A stretch of 64,000 nucleotides of DNA, from positions 1,860,001-1,924,000 of the forward strand of contig JBAIAA010000096.1 in NCBI GenBank assembly GCA_037893245.1, read 5' to 3'. The position numbers were made by a program, and so were the translations under genes. Of this stretch, positions 22,370 to 33,891 are shown in pieces (the first letter of the stretch is position 1; every line of letters starts with the position of its first letter). The DNA comes from Crossaster papposus (Eukaryota; Echinodermata; Asteroidea; Velatida; Solasteridae). The notes under the pieces were generated by a model that was not told the origin of the DNA, searched no databases, and saw only the letters and a list, made by a program, of their open reading frames with translations.

Positions 22370-23118
22370 CTAGACATGTGTTTGTGGACAAACACAGAGC
22401 TGTTTCGAGTTTCTAACATTACTTTCAATATGTGTGTGTGGTGGTCTATGTGTGTACCAAGTCTGAAGTCGATTGGATTTACACAAGTGCCAAAGATATA
22501 TTAGTTGAAAAAAAAACGTGTACAAATCCTATGGGGAAAATTACACCTTTAATGTGACGTCACATAACACCCGATGATATCACCATGACGTCATCCTAAT
22601 TTTTGTCTATAACACATCCCGACATACCTGTATACCAAGTTTGACCCTAATCGGACCTGTACTTCCGGAGACAGAGGGTCTTAAAAACTGGACCTTTAAT
22701 GTGACGTCACATGACCCACGATAACGTCAGCGTTACGAATTTCTTCTTGGCCTTCCTGGAGATGGTGGTCGAGGTGTGTGCTAAATCTGAAGTCGATCGG
22801 ATTTACCAAAGTGTCAAAGTCAATAGTCTGAAGAAAAACGTGTACAAATCCTATGGTGGAAAATTGAACCTTTAACGTGACGTCACGTGACCTTGAATGA
22901 CGCAATCGTGACGAATTTCTTCTAGGACCATCTGTGAGTGGTGGTCTAAGTGTATGCCAAGACTCAAGTTGATCGGATTTACCCAAGTGTCAAAGTGTAT
23001 TGGCTGAAGAAAAAACGTGTACAAACCCTATGGAGAGGAGTCTGAAAGTGGGAAAAAAAAAAAAAAAAACATTTAACGAAAACAAAAGCTGTTCCGGTGA
23101 AAAACTGAAACAGCTAAT
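22370..23118 (-). mobile_element. Helitron-like element, sixth copy, with both termini
   Basis: Starts CTAGACATG plus the TGTGTTTGT/ACAAACACA hairpin, contains TGACGTCAC subrepeats, then an A-run and the closing hairpin unit (aacgaaaacaaaagctgtt...aaacagct). It lies about 2 kb from the array and shows both ends of one element. Confidence 0.6.
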
Positions 23119-23383
23119 TATACAAATATGGCATTTAGTACGTAACGGTTATTATCTATATAATATGAGCGTATTATATGATTAGGAAACTGGCTATAAA
23201 TTATAAACAAATTCTAACAAGCTTGATCCCTCACTGCAAATGTTCCTGTATCTGCCCCTGGGTTTGTTTTTCCCTTTAATTAACCCTAACCCCCAAGAGG
23301 TATTCTAGTGAGTTGCCTTCCACAGGCATCAGATTGCACCATTGCATCATTAAAGAAGTATGACTTGATTTTGTTTTTTTAAG

Positions 23384-23677
23384 AACCTCCTGAAGCCCCC
23401 CAAAACCTTGGCATATCTAACAACTACGTAAAAAACGACCGATTTGCGTTCAACTGGAGGCCGGGCTACGGTGGAGGCGAGAAATTGGAGTCCTATTACA
23501 TGAACATTCGCAAGATTCCGGAAGAGTTCAATGTGTCAACGTGGATCCCACATGGACTGCAGGATAGGTTTTGGTATTATAATGAGCTCCAGCCGGACAC
23601 GTTCTACCAAATAGCAGTGTATGCAAGGAACAAACTCGGCTCCAGCCCGTACGCGACTCTGGATGTGCGTACTGCCC
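23384..23677 (+). CDS. Ig receptor exon 4: fibronectin type III domain
   Basis: Acceptor tttttttaag/AA at 23,383 and donor GCCC/gtgagt at 23,678; 294 nt, phase 1-1. FN3 features: PPEAPQNLGIS start, FAFNWRPGYGGGEKLESYYM (core Trp and B/C strands), the ELQPDTFYQIAVYARNKLG segment with the conserved Leu-Tyr pattern, and SSPYATLDVRT at the end. A MITE begins 40 bp after the donor. Confidence 0.85.
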
Positions 23678-23717
23678 GTGAGTATCAATTTCACTGTTCA
23701 CTTGAGCCTACCGCTTA

Positions 23718-24872
23718 TGGCCCTGTCACACCAGAACGTTTTAGGCCAACGCGTGAGTAGCGCGTTAAAAATAGTCGATACGCTGGCAAACGCTGAACTT
23801 CCACAGAAAAAGTCAAGTGGAACCGTGATTTCAGCATGTCCATAACGCGTTGATAACGGGTTCATAGCGTTCGCCAGCGCGTGAATAACGCGTTAGTAAC
23901 GCGCTCGACGACTGATGAACGACTGCCCAGCGCGTGAGTAGCGCGGTCCAACGCGCGCCAGCGTACGGCAACGACCACATGATTAGTTGTACAAAAAGAT
24001 GACGCGCTAGTACAGTAATGGCCCTGTCACACCAGAACGTTTCAGGCCAACGTGTTGGAATTTCGGCAACACGCGGGTAAACGTTGACCAACGCTAGGCC
24101 AGCGTTCGCAACGCGCTGAGCGCGTTACCCACACGCTGGAACACGCTGTCACACGCTGAGGCAAAAATACACTTTTCAACATACCTAAAAAAAATTAGCG
24201 TTTGCCAGCGTGTGACTGCATACGCTGGCGGCGCGCAGGAAGGCCGTTACTCACGCGTCGAACGCGCTAGACGATTGTTACCAACCCACTACTCTCACGC
24301 TGGCGACCCGCTGTCGTATTTTTACTATAAATCAGTGATGCGTTCCTTACACGCTGAGCGCGTTCCTCACACGATACTCACGCGCTGGCATACGCTATGA
24401 ACCCGTTATCAACCTGTATGGACACGCTGAAATCACGGTTCCACTTGACTTTTTTCTGTGAAAGTTCAGCAATTGCCAGCGTATCAACTATTTTTAACGC
24501 GCTACTCATGCATTGGCCTAAACGTTCTGGTGTGGCAGGGCCATAACCAGCGTGTCGCAAGCGTACGCCAGCGTACGCCAGCGTGTGAGTAGCGGGTTGA
24601 TAACGATCGTCTAGCGTGTTTGACGCGTGAGTAACGAACCTCCAACGCGCCGCCAGCGTGTGAAGTCACACGCTGGCAAACGCTGGAAATTGTAGGTATG
24701 TTGAAAAAAAAAAAAATTCCTCAGCTTGTGACAGCGTGTCCCAGCGTGCGATTACCGCGCTCAGCGTGTTGCTAACGCTGGCCTAGCGTTGGTCAGCGTT
24801 TGCCAGCGTAATGCCAAAATTACAACACGCTACTCACGCGTTGGCCTAAAATGTTCTGGTGTGACAGGGCCA
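23718..24872. mobile_element. Harbinger-type MITE with a second copy inserted inside
   Basis: Outer ends TGGCCCTGTCACACC (23,718) and its inverted form (ending 24,872); left flank TTA, right flank TCA. An inner copy of the same family occupies 24,019-24,543 with TAA on both sides, the 3-bp TWA duplication typical of PIF/Harbinger. Both are non-coding and built of dense gcgtgagta / cgctggca / aacgctg repeats. Confidence 0.75.
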
Positions 24873-25574
24873 TCATACCGGGCGCTGGGAAACGCTGATA
24901 CAATTTGAGCTCTAACACTAGGAAAGGGCATGATGTGATTTTGCATTCAAAGCGGTCACGATCTTTATGGCCCTATCACACCAGAACGTTTTAGGCCAAC
25001 GCGTGAGTAGCGCGTAAAAAAATAGTTGATACGCTGGCAAAAGTGGAACCGTGATTTCAGCGTGTCCATGACGCATTGATAACGGGTTCATATCGTGAGT
25101 AGCTTATGAGGAACGCGCTTAGCGTGTGAGGAACGCATCACTGATTTATAGGTAAAATATGACAGCGTATGGCCAGCGTATGCCAGCGTTCACCAGCGCG
25201 TGAGTAACGCTTTAGTAACGCGCTTGACGACTGCCCAGCGCGCGAATAGCGCGTTCCAACGCGCGCCAGCGTACTGCAACGACCACGCCATTTTGTGTAT
25301 AAATAGCCGACGCGCTACTACATTAATGAGGTAATGAAGTGATGAAGAGGTACCAGCAGCATCCTATATACAGAAACCCCAACACACTGGATAATATGCT
25401 AACAATACGCTAGCAGAAGCTGAACGCGTTACCTGGTCGTTAGGCAGTCGTTGAACGCGCTAGAGGGCCATTACACATACGCTGACCAAGGTTGACCAAC
25501 GCTACAAGCGCGCTACCAACCCGTTATCAACGCGTTGGATGCACACCAGGGGTACGCTAGCCCTTATGAACGTG

Positions 25575-28500
25575 CGTATACACACACACATTTATTTTCA
25601 TGTTGATATACAATGCAAGTAACTTGACAATTGATAATCTATGGAGTAAACAATATTATTCATAAGGTTATCAATTGTAATAATTAAATCAGTAATATAG
25701 TATAACAATTACTATACAGGGCATTACCAACATGTAGGAAGAGCGAAGCAAGCTTTTATGTTCTCCCTATAAGACAAATTACACAAAACTTTCTACACAC
25801 ATAGAGGCACAAATTACACAAAACTGTCTACCCACATAGAGGCAGTGATATTACGAGACCAAATATTATGAGACCAGATTATACATGTATGTAGGATGAT
25901 ACATCAATAATTATTAGTGACAAGTGTTTACGGACAAGGGACAACAATACAGAAATGTACTTGAATGGTATATGATAGAAATTAGTTTTTTGATTAAAAT
26001 AAACAAGTTGTTACTCTGAACTAATTTTTTTTTTAAACGACTAGTATTGACTTAGAACATTATCTTTAAACTCCTTTGCAAACACTTTCAAACTGGTGGT
26101 GTTTTTAAGTTTTCTGTCTAATTTATTCCAAAGGAGAACACCCCGAGTTTTTAAGCTTTGTTTTGCAAGCGATGTTCTGTGGTAATGTATATAAAGATCA
26201 CCTTTCGATGCACCACGAGTACTGTATGAGTGAACAGATGAAGACATTGTGAATATGTTGTTGTAGTTTGGAGGCAGCATTCGATGGTTGTACTTAAACA
26301 TAAATTTACCCAAGTTAAGATTGTATAAATCTTTAAACTTAAGTACTCTCAGTTTTGAAAACAAAGGAGAGGTATGTGCCAAATAATCGGCCATTATTCT
26401 AACTGCTCTCTTCTGTAAAAGAAAGAGTTTCTGACACTGAGTGCTTGAGCTGCCCCATAATAGGATTCCGTAGTTAAGATATGATAGAATAAGGGAATTA
26501 TAAATTATTAAAAGAATATCGGAGGGCAAAAAGAACTTCAACCTATTCATAACACGAATATTTTTGGATATTTTGTTGGACAAAGTTTCTATCTGCTTGT
26601 TCCACATTAGGTTTTCATCAATATATAGTCCAAGAAATTTGGTATTTTTAACTTGAATAATGGTTTCTCCATTTATAAGGACAGATTTTCTGCACACATA
26701 CTTATTTTGTCTACAACTAAATATAATATAATTTGTTTTTGATAAGTTGACTGAAAGTTTATTACATAAAAGCCATTTATTTACTTTAACAAGTTCTTGG
26801 TTTATCATCTCTACAGCAACATTAGCGTCATGGTGGTTATGAAGTAAATTGGTGTCGTCAGCAAAAAGGCAGAATGAAATTATATTACTTGACTTGCAGA
26901 TGTCGTTCATGTAAATGATAAACAACAGTGGCCCTAGAACAGATCCCTGAGGAACTCCGCATGTTATTACATCTTGCATTGAACTCGTATTGTTGTATGT
27001 TACAAATTGCATTCTATTTGATAAATAGCTTCGAAACCACTGTAATGTTACACCACGAACACCAATGTAAGCTAACTTATTATAGATTAAAATATTATGA
27101 TTGACAGTATCAAATGCTTTTGACAAGTCTAAAAATACGCCAATAGATACTTGTTTAATTTCTATAGCATTGATAATTTGATTTACTACACTTATTATTG
27201 CTAATTCAGTAGATCGTTTACTTCTGAAACCATATTGTGAACTTGATAGTAATCCATATTTTTCGATAAAGCATAATAATCGACTATGAATCAGCTTTTC
27301 AAAGACTTTAGAAAACACAGGTAGAATGGAGATTGGTCTATAATTGCTAATATCGTGTTGATTACCTTTTTTATATACTGGTACCACCTTACCTATTTTC
27401 AGTCTGTTTGGGAAAACCCCTGTCGTAATAGATGTATTAAAAATTAAGGCTAGTGGTTTGACTAAAGCACTATTTGCCTCTTTAGTAATAATAGATGATA
27501 TACCATCCCATCCTGGCGCTTTATCAGAGGCAAGATTACAGATAATTGAAGATATTTCATCTTCAGTAATTGGATTTAGGAATAGAGAATGTGGGCATCT
27601 GTCATCAAGAAACGATTCAAAGCATTGATCACACGTCTGAAGCTCACTTGCAATCTTATTACCAATATTAACAAAATAATTATTAAAAGTATTCGAAATA
27701 TCAAGATCGTTGTATATTTTGTTACCATCTTTAACAAAATAAGTTGGAGCCGATTTGTTTTTAGATTTACATAATAATGAATTAATTAGTTTCCAAGTAT
27801 TTTTGTGGTTACTTTTTTCTTTATTAAACTGAGTTTCTAAGTACTTCTTTTTTGCACTTCGTATTACTTTAGTAAGCATGTTTTTATATTGTACATAAGT
27901 CATTTTGTTTTCTGCTGTGGGTCTTTTGAGATAGTTTTTATACTTGTAATTCTTTTGCCTGATAGAATTATAAATTCCCTTAGTTATCCATGGTGATTTA
28001 TTTTTGTTTAAAGTAGTTTTATTATGACTTAGAGGAAAATCCCTTTCATAGAAGTTTAGAAATATGTCCATGAACATATTATAGCTAGTATCAACATTAT
28101 CTGAGCTCAGCACATGATCCCAGTCAGTACCGTTAAGGTCCCGAATAAAACGTTGGATGTTAGCTATATTGAAGTCTCGTTTTGGTTTGTTTATTTGGTT
28201 TGTACCTTTTTCTTTACATTGATCAATCGTCATAAACACTGGTAAGTGGTCACTTATATCAGTGAGTAATATTCCTGATTTATGACTAAGCATGTCATTG
28301 GTGAAGATGTTATCTATTAGCGTTGCGCTTTCCCTTGTGATTCTTGTAGGTTTATTAATTAAAGGATAACAGGAATGTGAAGATAGGATTTCAATAAAAG
28401 TTTGAACATTACTATCTGTGTCATAGTGAAGTAGATTAATATTGAAGTCTCCCATTAAATAACATTTCTTATTAATATTACTTGTTTTATTAAGTATGTC

Positions 28501-29295
28501 ATCAAAGGCATCTAAAAACTGGGTATATGAAGTATCAGGGGGTCTATATATTACCCCCACTATAAATGAGCTGCCATTGGTGCTTTCGACTTCAATGAAA
28601 CTTGATTCTATTTCTGTCGAGTTTATACATACATCTACTTTTATAAGTACAATTATCTCTTATGTATAATGCGACCCCACCGCCTCGCTTATTTTGTCTA
28701 CAAGAGCCTTCTAATACATAGCCTGTAATTTTTATTAAAGGATCGTCAAGATCTTTTAGCCAAGTTTCTGATATTCCGATGATGGAGAAGTTGGTTTTTA
28801 AGAGAGATAGATAATATCTCAATTGATCAATATTTTTGGCGAGACTCCTTGCGTTAACATGTAGTAATTTGAAGTCCTTATTAGTGACAAATTTATGAAC
28901 GAATTGATCTTGATCATAATACTCGCAGGATATATTGGGAAGGTTTAGGTTGTCATCTGGATCTATATCCGTAGTGTGTATCATTTAGTACAAGATATAA
29001 TACATATATATATATTTGGTCTGGTCTCAGCAACAAAAGACACACATAAAACATATGAACACTGTTACTAATATAAGTAGAGTTAAATAAACAAACAATA
29101 AAGGACGGACATATAGATTAAGAATACCAAATCATGTTCGCCCTTTTACACCAGGAGTTAAGGATAGCAAAATGTTATATTTCATAAATGAACAACATAG
29201 CTAACAAATTACAGTTGCAGCAAATTAACATTGTGAGTGGAAAAGGATATGGCAAATAAGGGTATATGGCGAATTACATTTTGTTAAGCCCTCCA
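25575..29295 (-). mobile_element. non-LTR retrotransposon (Jockey/CR1-type LINE), 5' truncated
   Basis: A single minus-strand LINE. The 3' end has a TG-repeat tail at about 25,575-25,590 and a tandem duplication in the 3' UTR (25,783-25,845). It carries an APE endonuclease and RT in one frame apart from one frameshift. No ORF1 is found in the 300 bp upstream of the endonuclease, so the copy is truncated. Clade assignment within the Jockey/CR1 group is uncertain. Confidence 0.85.
26041..28984 (-). pseudogene. LINE ORF2: APE endonuclease and reverse transcriptase, one frameshift
   Basis: From 28,984 leftwards the endonuclease begins LLHVNARSL, then ISETWL and RGGGVALYIRD. At about 28,600 a single-base shift moves the frame; translation resumes with VGVIYRPPDTSY, GDFNINLL and SDHLPVF. 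The RT follows in the same frame: DKAPGWDGI, YRPISILPVFSKVFEKLI, QYGFRSKRST, FLDLSKAFDTVNH, GVPQGSVLGPLLF and the catalytic FADD near 26,860. The long C-terminal tail (WGSSSTQC...RGVLLWNKL) is typical of Jockey/CR1-type elements. Apart from the one shift the frame of more than 900 codons is open, so insertion was probably recent. Confidence 0.9.
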
Positions 29296-29894
29296 AACAG
29301 CATGTCGCCAGCGTACGCCAGCGTGTGAGTAGCGGGTTGGTAACAATCGTCTAGCGCGTTCGACGCGTGAGTAACGAACCTCCAACCAGCGTGTGCCACC
29401 AGCGTGTGCAGTCACACGCTGGCAAACGCTCGAAAGTTTAGGTATGTTGAAAAATTTATGTTTGCCTCAGCGTGTGACAGCGTGTGGGTAACGCGTTCAG
29501 CGTCTTGCTAACGCTTGCCTAGCGTTGGTCAGCGTTTGCCAGCGTGCTACCGAAATTCCAACACGTTACTCGCGCGTTGGCCTAAAACGTTCTGGTGTGA
29601 CAGGGCCGGCCATTAGCAGGATGTGATTTCAACAAAAGATTTCCAAAATCACATCGAAATGCTGAAAATTCACATCCTCATATCTCATATTCTAGATCAA
29701 GTAGTTAAAATGCAAATTCACATTCAGTAGGTGTGATTCTGGATTGTAACGACTTACCCAAGAATGTGAATTTGGAAGAGGGTGTGAATTTTAAGCATTT
29801 AGATGTGATTATGGAATTTGTTTTGATGAAATCACATCCTGCTGAGGACTGTGTCCGCTTTGATTGCAAAATCGTATCATGCCCTTTCCTAGTG

Positions 29895-30179
29895 TAATTG
29901 GATAGATTTATGTGAAGTGTGAACTGTAGGTCCCCAGTTCCGCGGCTCATGACAAAGTACATGTACTAAGAACAAAGTACTCGTATTCAAACTCGTACTC
30001 GTATTCAAACTCGTACTCGTATTCAAACTCGTACTCGTGGTGAATTTGGGATACTCATGAACATGTAGGCCTACTTAACTACAGCATTGGTTAACCTACC
30101 ATATCTTCAATACTAAGATTCATTTCGATTTAACAGTTGTTCAGTTTAACAAACTTCAATTTTTTCTCTTTTTCTCCAG
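29895..30179. other. intronic sequence before the microexon
   Basis: Short direct repeats actcgtattca (about 29,983-30,036), then the pyrimidine-rich tract ttttttctctttttctccag leading into the microexon. No other feature. Confidence 0.5.
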
Positions 30180-30191
30180 CGACTGACGCAG
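30180..30191 (+). CDS. Ig receptor candidate 12-nt microexon
   Basis: CGACTGACGCAG lies between a strong acceptor (ttttctctttttctccag) and a consensus donor gtaagt. Its length is a multiple of three and it fits phase 1-1, so it would add four residues (Pro-Thr-Asp-Ala with the split codons) between the FN3 domain and the Cys module. It was found only from splice signals and phase. Confidence 0.5.
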
Positions 30192-31334
30192 GTAAGTTTA
30201 ATCAATGCATATTTTCAACATGTTTCTTGTTTGTTTGTTGGGGTGTTGGGGTGTTTGTTTAGTTTTAATTGGCAGGCCTATATAAAATATATTGCGCTAA
30301 CACGACTGCTAAGAATTAGTAGCCACTCTTCTGAGAAAATAATGTTACGCAATAATATCAAACTGGTCAGAAACGACTCTTCATGTATCACTCCACTCGA
30401 AATAGAGAATGTTGGGGTACAATAATCATCAATCTTTATTATTATTATTATTATTATTTCTTTTTCGGCAATGAAACCGAGGATTCCTCAAAAGCGCCCA
30501 AGGCACTCTAGCTCGTAAGCCTGAAGAAACCAGTATAGGAGGGTGAACGAAATGCCAGAAACACCGGGGCGAACCCCTTCTCTTTAGCAAAAAGTGTAAC
30601 TGGGTTCTTTTACGTGCGTGTCCAGGTTCAATATATACATTATACACACACATGGGACCTACGGCTTTACGTCCCATCCGAAGGACGAAGCAATAGTGGT
30701 TTAATTGCCTTACTTAAGGACACACATTCTTTATTTCTGAGCTGTCTTTTCGATTCTTTTAGAAAGCTACATCTGTTCATATAATGAAAAGTCGGTGCTC
30801 AATTTGACCGGGATCCTCACAGCTATCCTGTTTACACTCGAGGATACAGAGAAGCAAGTTTAGTTAAGTGTCTTGCCCAATGGCACAGACGCAATGTTCC
30901 TGGCGGGGTTCGAACCCCCGCACCGTCGCACATGAGTCGCACACTGTAACCGTACATTATAATGGACTTTGCTTTTTAGAGACCCCCATCCACATTATTG
31001 TAATCTGGTTATGCTTTTGTATGGTTTGCCTCTTGTTATGTGGAAAATAAAGTAAGATTGATTGATTGACTATTATTTGTATAAATTAAGTGCGACATTA
31101 AAGTGGGACAGTTTTTCCTGTCCTTGCTGTCATTTTGTCTTTTAAGCGGATTCGAGAATTACTTCAAACAATATACCTTGTATGGGAGATGCATTTAGTT
31201 CGCAATTCATATTCACTCTCGATTCAGGGACCAAGTGCATTAAGGAGTTTATCATAATTATAATATAATAGGTTCAGATTTATTTGCAGAAAAGCAGTGT
31301 CACAAAAAATAATGTCATTATCTTTCATGGTCAG
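30192..31334. other. intron between microexon and Cys module
   Basis: Dominated by a minus-strand SINE at 30,430-30,965. 30,966-31,334 shows nothing beyond the acceptor region. Confidence 0.5.
30430..30965 (-). mobile_element. compound tRNA-derived SINE with AAT-repeat tail
   Basis: On the minus strand: B-box-like GGGTTCGAACCCC (30,905-30,917 region), cattgggcaagacactta, a body containing gcacgtaaaagaaccca, and an AAT-repeat tail (30,434-30,462 read on the plus strand as TTA repeats). It is about 0.5 kb, longer than the SINEs at 21.9 and 40.2 kb. Confidence 0.6.
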
Positions 31335-31586
31335 GTATAACAGTGTCGTACACCCAGTGGAACGGGGGACTTGTCATCAATGGCATACCGAGTGACGAAG
31401 ACAACTCGACCTACCTATTACTAAAGGGAGATGCTACCGGGATGCTTGACTTTGTAAGTCTGAGGCCAGACCTGGACTGCATCCAGCGCGATGGCAAGTT
31501 TGAATACCTGGGCCCGTATTCCGAGTTTATGGACTATTGCTACTGCCGGGACAGACGCTGCGGTTGGTGTTCTAACGTCAAATATA
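31335..31586 (+). CDS. Ig receptor exon: orphan Cys-containing module
   Basis: Acceptor catggtcag/GT at 31,334 and donor TATA/gtaagt at 31,587; 252 nt, phase 1-1. It encodes 84 residues beginning ITVSYTQWNGGLVINGIP, with LLLKGDATGMLDF in the middle and a Cys/aromatic end (DLDC, DYCYCRDRRCGWC). Five cysteines are visible. It matches no Ig, FN3, EGF or sushi pattern that I recognise. Intron phases make it compatible with its neighbours. It is probably an extracellular lineage-specific module of unknown fold; a degenerate Ig domain is the main alternative. Confidence 0.6.
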
Positions 31587-32306
31587 GTAAGTACACCTGC
31601 CACCGTCCAAATGTGGTTGGACGGTTTTAAACAAGTATGTTTCAAACTCATGGGCCTGGACGCGTTAATGCTCAACCTGAAGGCGAGGGCATTAACAATG
31701 TTCAGGGCCATGAGCTGGTTTTAAACATATTTATGTAATACCGATCCACCACCTTTTTATTCCCATTCATAAATACCTTTCGGTCAAAAAGTAAAAACAA
31801 GTAAACAACAATACAATTTACCAACAATTTTACCTTGTGTTTTGAGAATCACCCCTACAGCTATTTTGAAGGGGCACAAGGTCCTAAAATCCCCGAAAAA
31901 AGTCACGTTTTGGATTGTTTACTTACCTTATTATTCATATATCTGGTTGAAAGGAAAACATCCTATAATGTCTTATCGTTCCTGAGAAAAAACTAAAAAC
32001 GATGGTTTACATTGGACACTGGGTGTGCGCATACGCTTTTCCTGTCATTTTCATTCAATGTACGATACACATTGTGTGTGTTCATAAATTACACACTAAT
32101 GTACAAAATGTGGTTTCTTACACGTCTGCAAAGGCGAACACTTTCTGGCTGGAATCATATGACTACACCCAAATAGCTTAAGTTTCGCGGGGTCGCTTTT
32201 GCGATCCTCCAAAACTTGTTTTACACAAGAATAACACAAAACGCCCGGTTTTAAAGAGATTGTTGCGTGGCTGTTTATATATACTTTCAAATGCTCTTTC
32301 TAATTA

Positions 32307-32695
32307 AAGGTAGTATACACCATTGGTAATTGCTTGAATTATCATGAATGGATATATTTGGGGGTTGTATTTCATAGTAAATATCGTTTAACTGACTTTC
32401 CGAAGTTTTACAATCATGGATGCCGAGAAAAGCAAGAAAAACGGCGTTCGTTTTCAACCGGGGTCGAGCCGTTATTCTTATGTTATCTTTGTTTTTTCGC
32501 GATCGCCCTCCGGCGATCGTGAATTTTTCCTTACAAAATACATTTAAAAAAAATAATTACAGGATATTTAGCGCAATCCCTTTTGCTGAATGCTAGAATC
32601 ATTATTTACTTTCAATTGAGTAAGATATTTCTTAATAATTCGGTAGTCAATTTTTTCGATTTCTGCAAATGTTGTATCCAACCTTTAACATAATT
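32307..32695. mobile_element. mariner-type MITE (389 bp)
   Basis: Ends AAGGTAGTATACACCATTGG and an inverted, slightly diverged copy, flanked by TA on both sides (32,305-32,306 and 32,696-32,697). It belongs to the same family as 33,098-33,488. Confidence 0.75.
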
Positions 32696-32731
32696 TCGTT
32701 CCAAACGAATTGGGCGATTCCAGGACATAGT

Positions 32732-33891
32732 TATGGTGGCCCTGAAGGGACTACGCAGATCGTGAATATTGACGTCAATATTCACGAAAAATGTCACGAC
32801 TTTCCTCAAAGTCGCGAATATTGACGTCAAATTTGACGTCAATATTCACGACTTTCCCAAAAAGTCGCGAATATTGACGTCAAATTTGACGTCAATATTC
32901 GCGACTTGCCCCCAAAGTCGCAAATATTTTGACGCAAATTTTTTTTCACAAGCTAGGTTTGGGCTAGTCTTGCTCCAAGACCGAGTTTTTCATTTGTCCG
33001 GGGCGCGCCGTCCGTCTATGCACTTGTTCATCGACCATATATACTCAGAAAACGGGCTTAGAAACAGTTCAGAAACAAATCTCGTGAACTGAACTTAAAG
33101 GTAGGATACACCATTTGCAGACATCAAAAATATTTACTACCGAATTATTAAGAAATATCTTACTTATTTGAACGTAAATTATGATTCTAGGCATCCAGCA
33201 AATTGATCGCGCTATAGATATCCTGTAATTATTCCGAAAAATATAATTTTATAAAAATAAATTCGCAATCGCTGTATGGCGATCGCCAAAAACACATAAT
33301 AACATAAGAATATTCAACCGCCCGACGGCTGTTGAAAACAAACGCAGTTTTTCGTGATTTTCTCGCCATCCATAAATTATTGTAAAACGTCGGACAGGTC
33401 AGTTAAACGAGATTTACTATAAAATACAACCCCCCAAATGCACCCATTCATGATAATTCAAGCAATTACCAATGGTGTATCCTACCTTTACCATTCCTTC
33501 TTATTCCTCCATGCTTTACCTTTGAAACAAATTCACTGATCTCTCGTGACAATCGAGGGCGCCCTCAATAGGTCCGTTTTCGGAGTATTGATGATTGATG
33601 AACTGCATGCGTACTGTACTAGACTAGACGGACGGTGCGCGCCCCGGAACAAGACTAGCCAAAATCTAGCTTGCTGGGAAAAAAATCGCGTCAAAATATT
33701 TGCGACTTTGGGGGCAAGTCGCGAATATTGACGTCAAATTTGACGTCAATATTCGCGACTTTTTGGGAAAGTCGTGAATATTGACGTCAAATTTGACGTC
33801 AATATTCGCGACTTTGAGGAAAGTCGTGAAATTTGTCGTGAATATTGACGTCAATATTCACGATTTGCGTAGTCCCTTCAGGGCCACCATA
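32732..33891. mobile_element. foldback DNA element with palindromic TGACGTCA-rich arms
   Basis: Ends TATGGTGGCCCTGAAGGGAC and inverted copy, flanked by a 6-bp duplication CATAGT (32,726-32,731 and 33,892-33,897). Each arm of about 210 bp consists of palindromes around TGACGTCA, including a perfect 28-bp palindrome centred near 32,772 and its partner near 33,849. The centre holds a later mariner-type MITE. No transposase. The TSD length does not point to one superfamily. Confidence 0.75.
33098..33488. mobile_element. mariner-type MITE (391 bp) nested in the foldback element
   Basis: Ends AAGGTAGGATACACCATT and an inverted copy, with TA on both sides. It is an inverted relative of the MITE at 32,307 and was inserted into the centre of the foldback element after the latter arrived. 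Confidence 0.75.

Larger units (their letters stand above)
21368..23383. other. intron 3 of Ig receptor gene
   Basis: Contains a small inverted-repeat element (21,608-21,748), a SINE (about 21,860-22,150), a G-run near 22,309 and a sixth Helitron-like unit (22,370-23,118). Confidence 0.6.
24968..29612. mobile_element. Harbinger-type MITE (GGCCCTGTCACACC family) split by a LINE
   Basis: The left part (24,968-about 25,574) and right part (about 29,296-29,612) are the two halves of one element with the TIR TGGCCCTRTCACACC, flanked by TTA on both sides. The LINE lies between them. A 4-bp duplication (ggcc) sits just inside the right end. Confidence 0.7.
24916..29894. mobile_element. outermost MITE of a three-level nest
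   Basis: Ends CACTAGGAAAGGGCATGAT (24,916) and inverted (29,894), each flanked by TAA. Removing the inserted MITE (24,968-29,612) leaves a non-coding element of about 0.3 kb that contains a further inverted repeat (29,615-29,843, AGCAGGATGTGATTTCA and inverse). The flanking TAA supports a Harbinger-type element. Confidence 0.6.
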
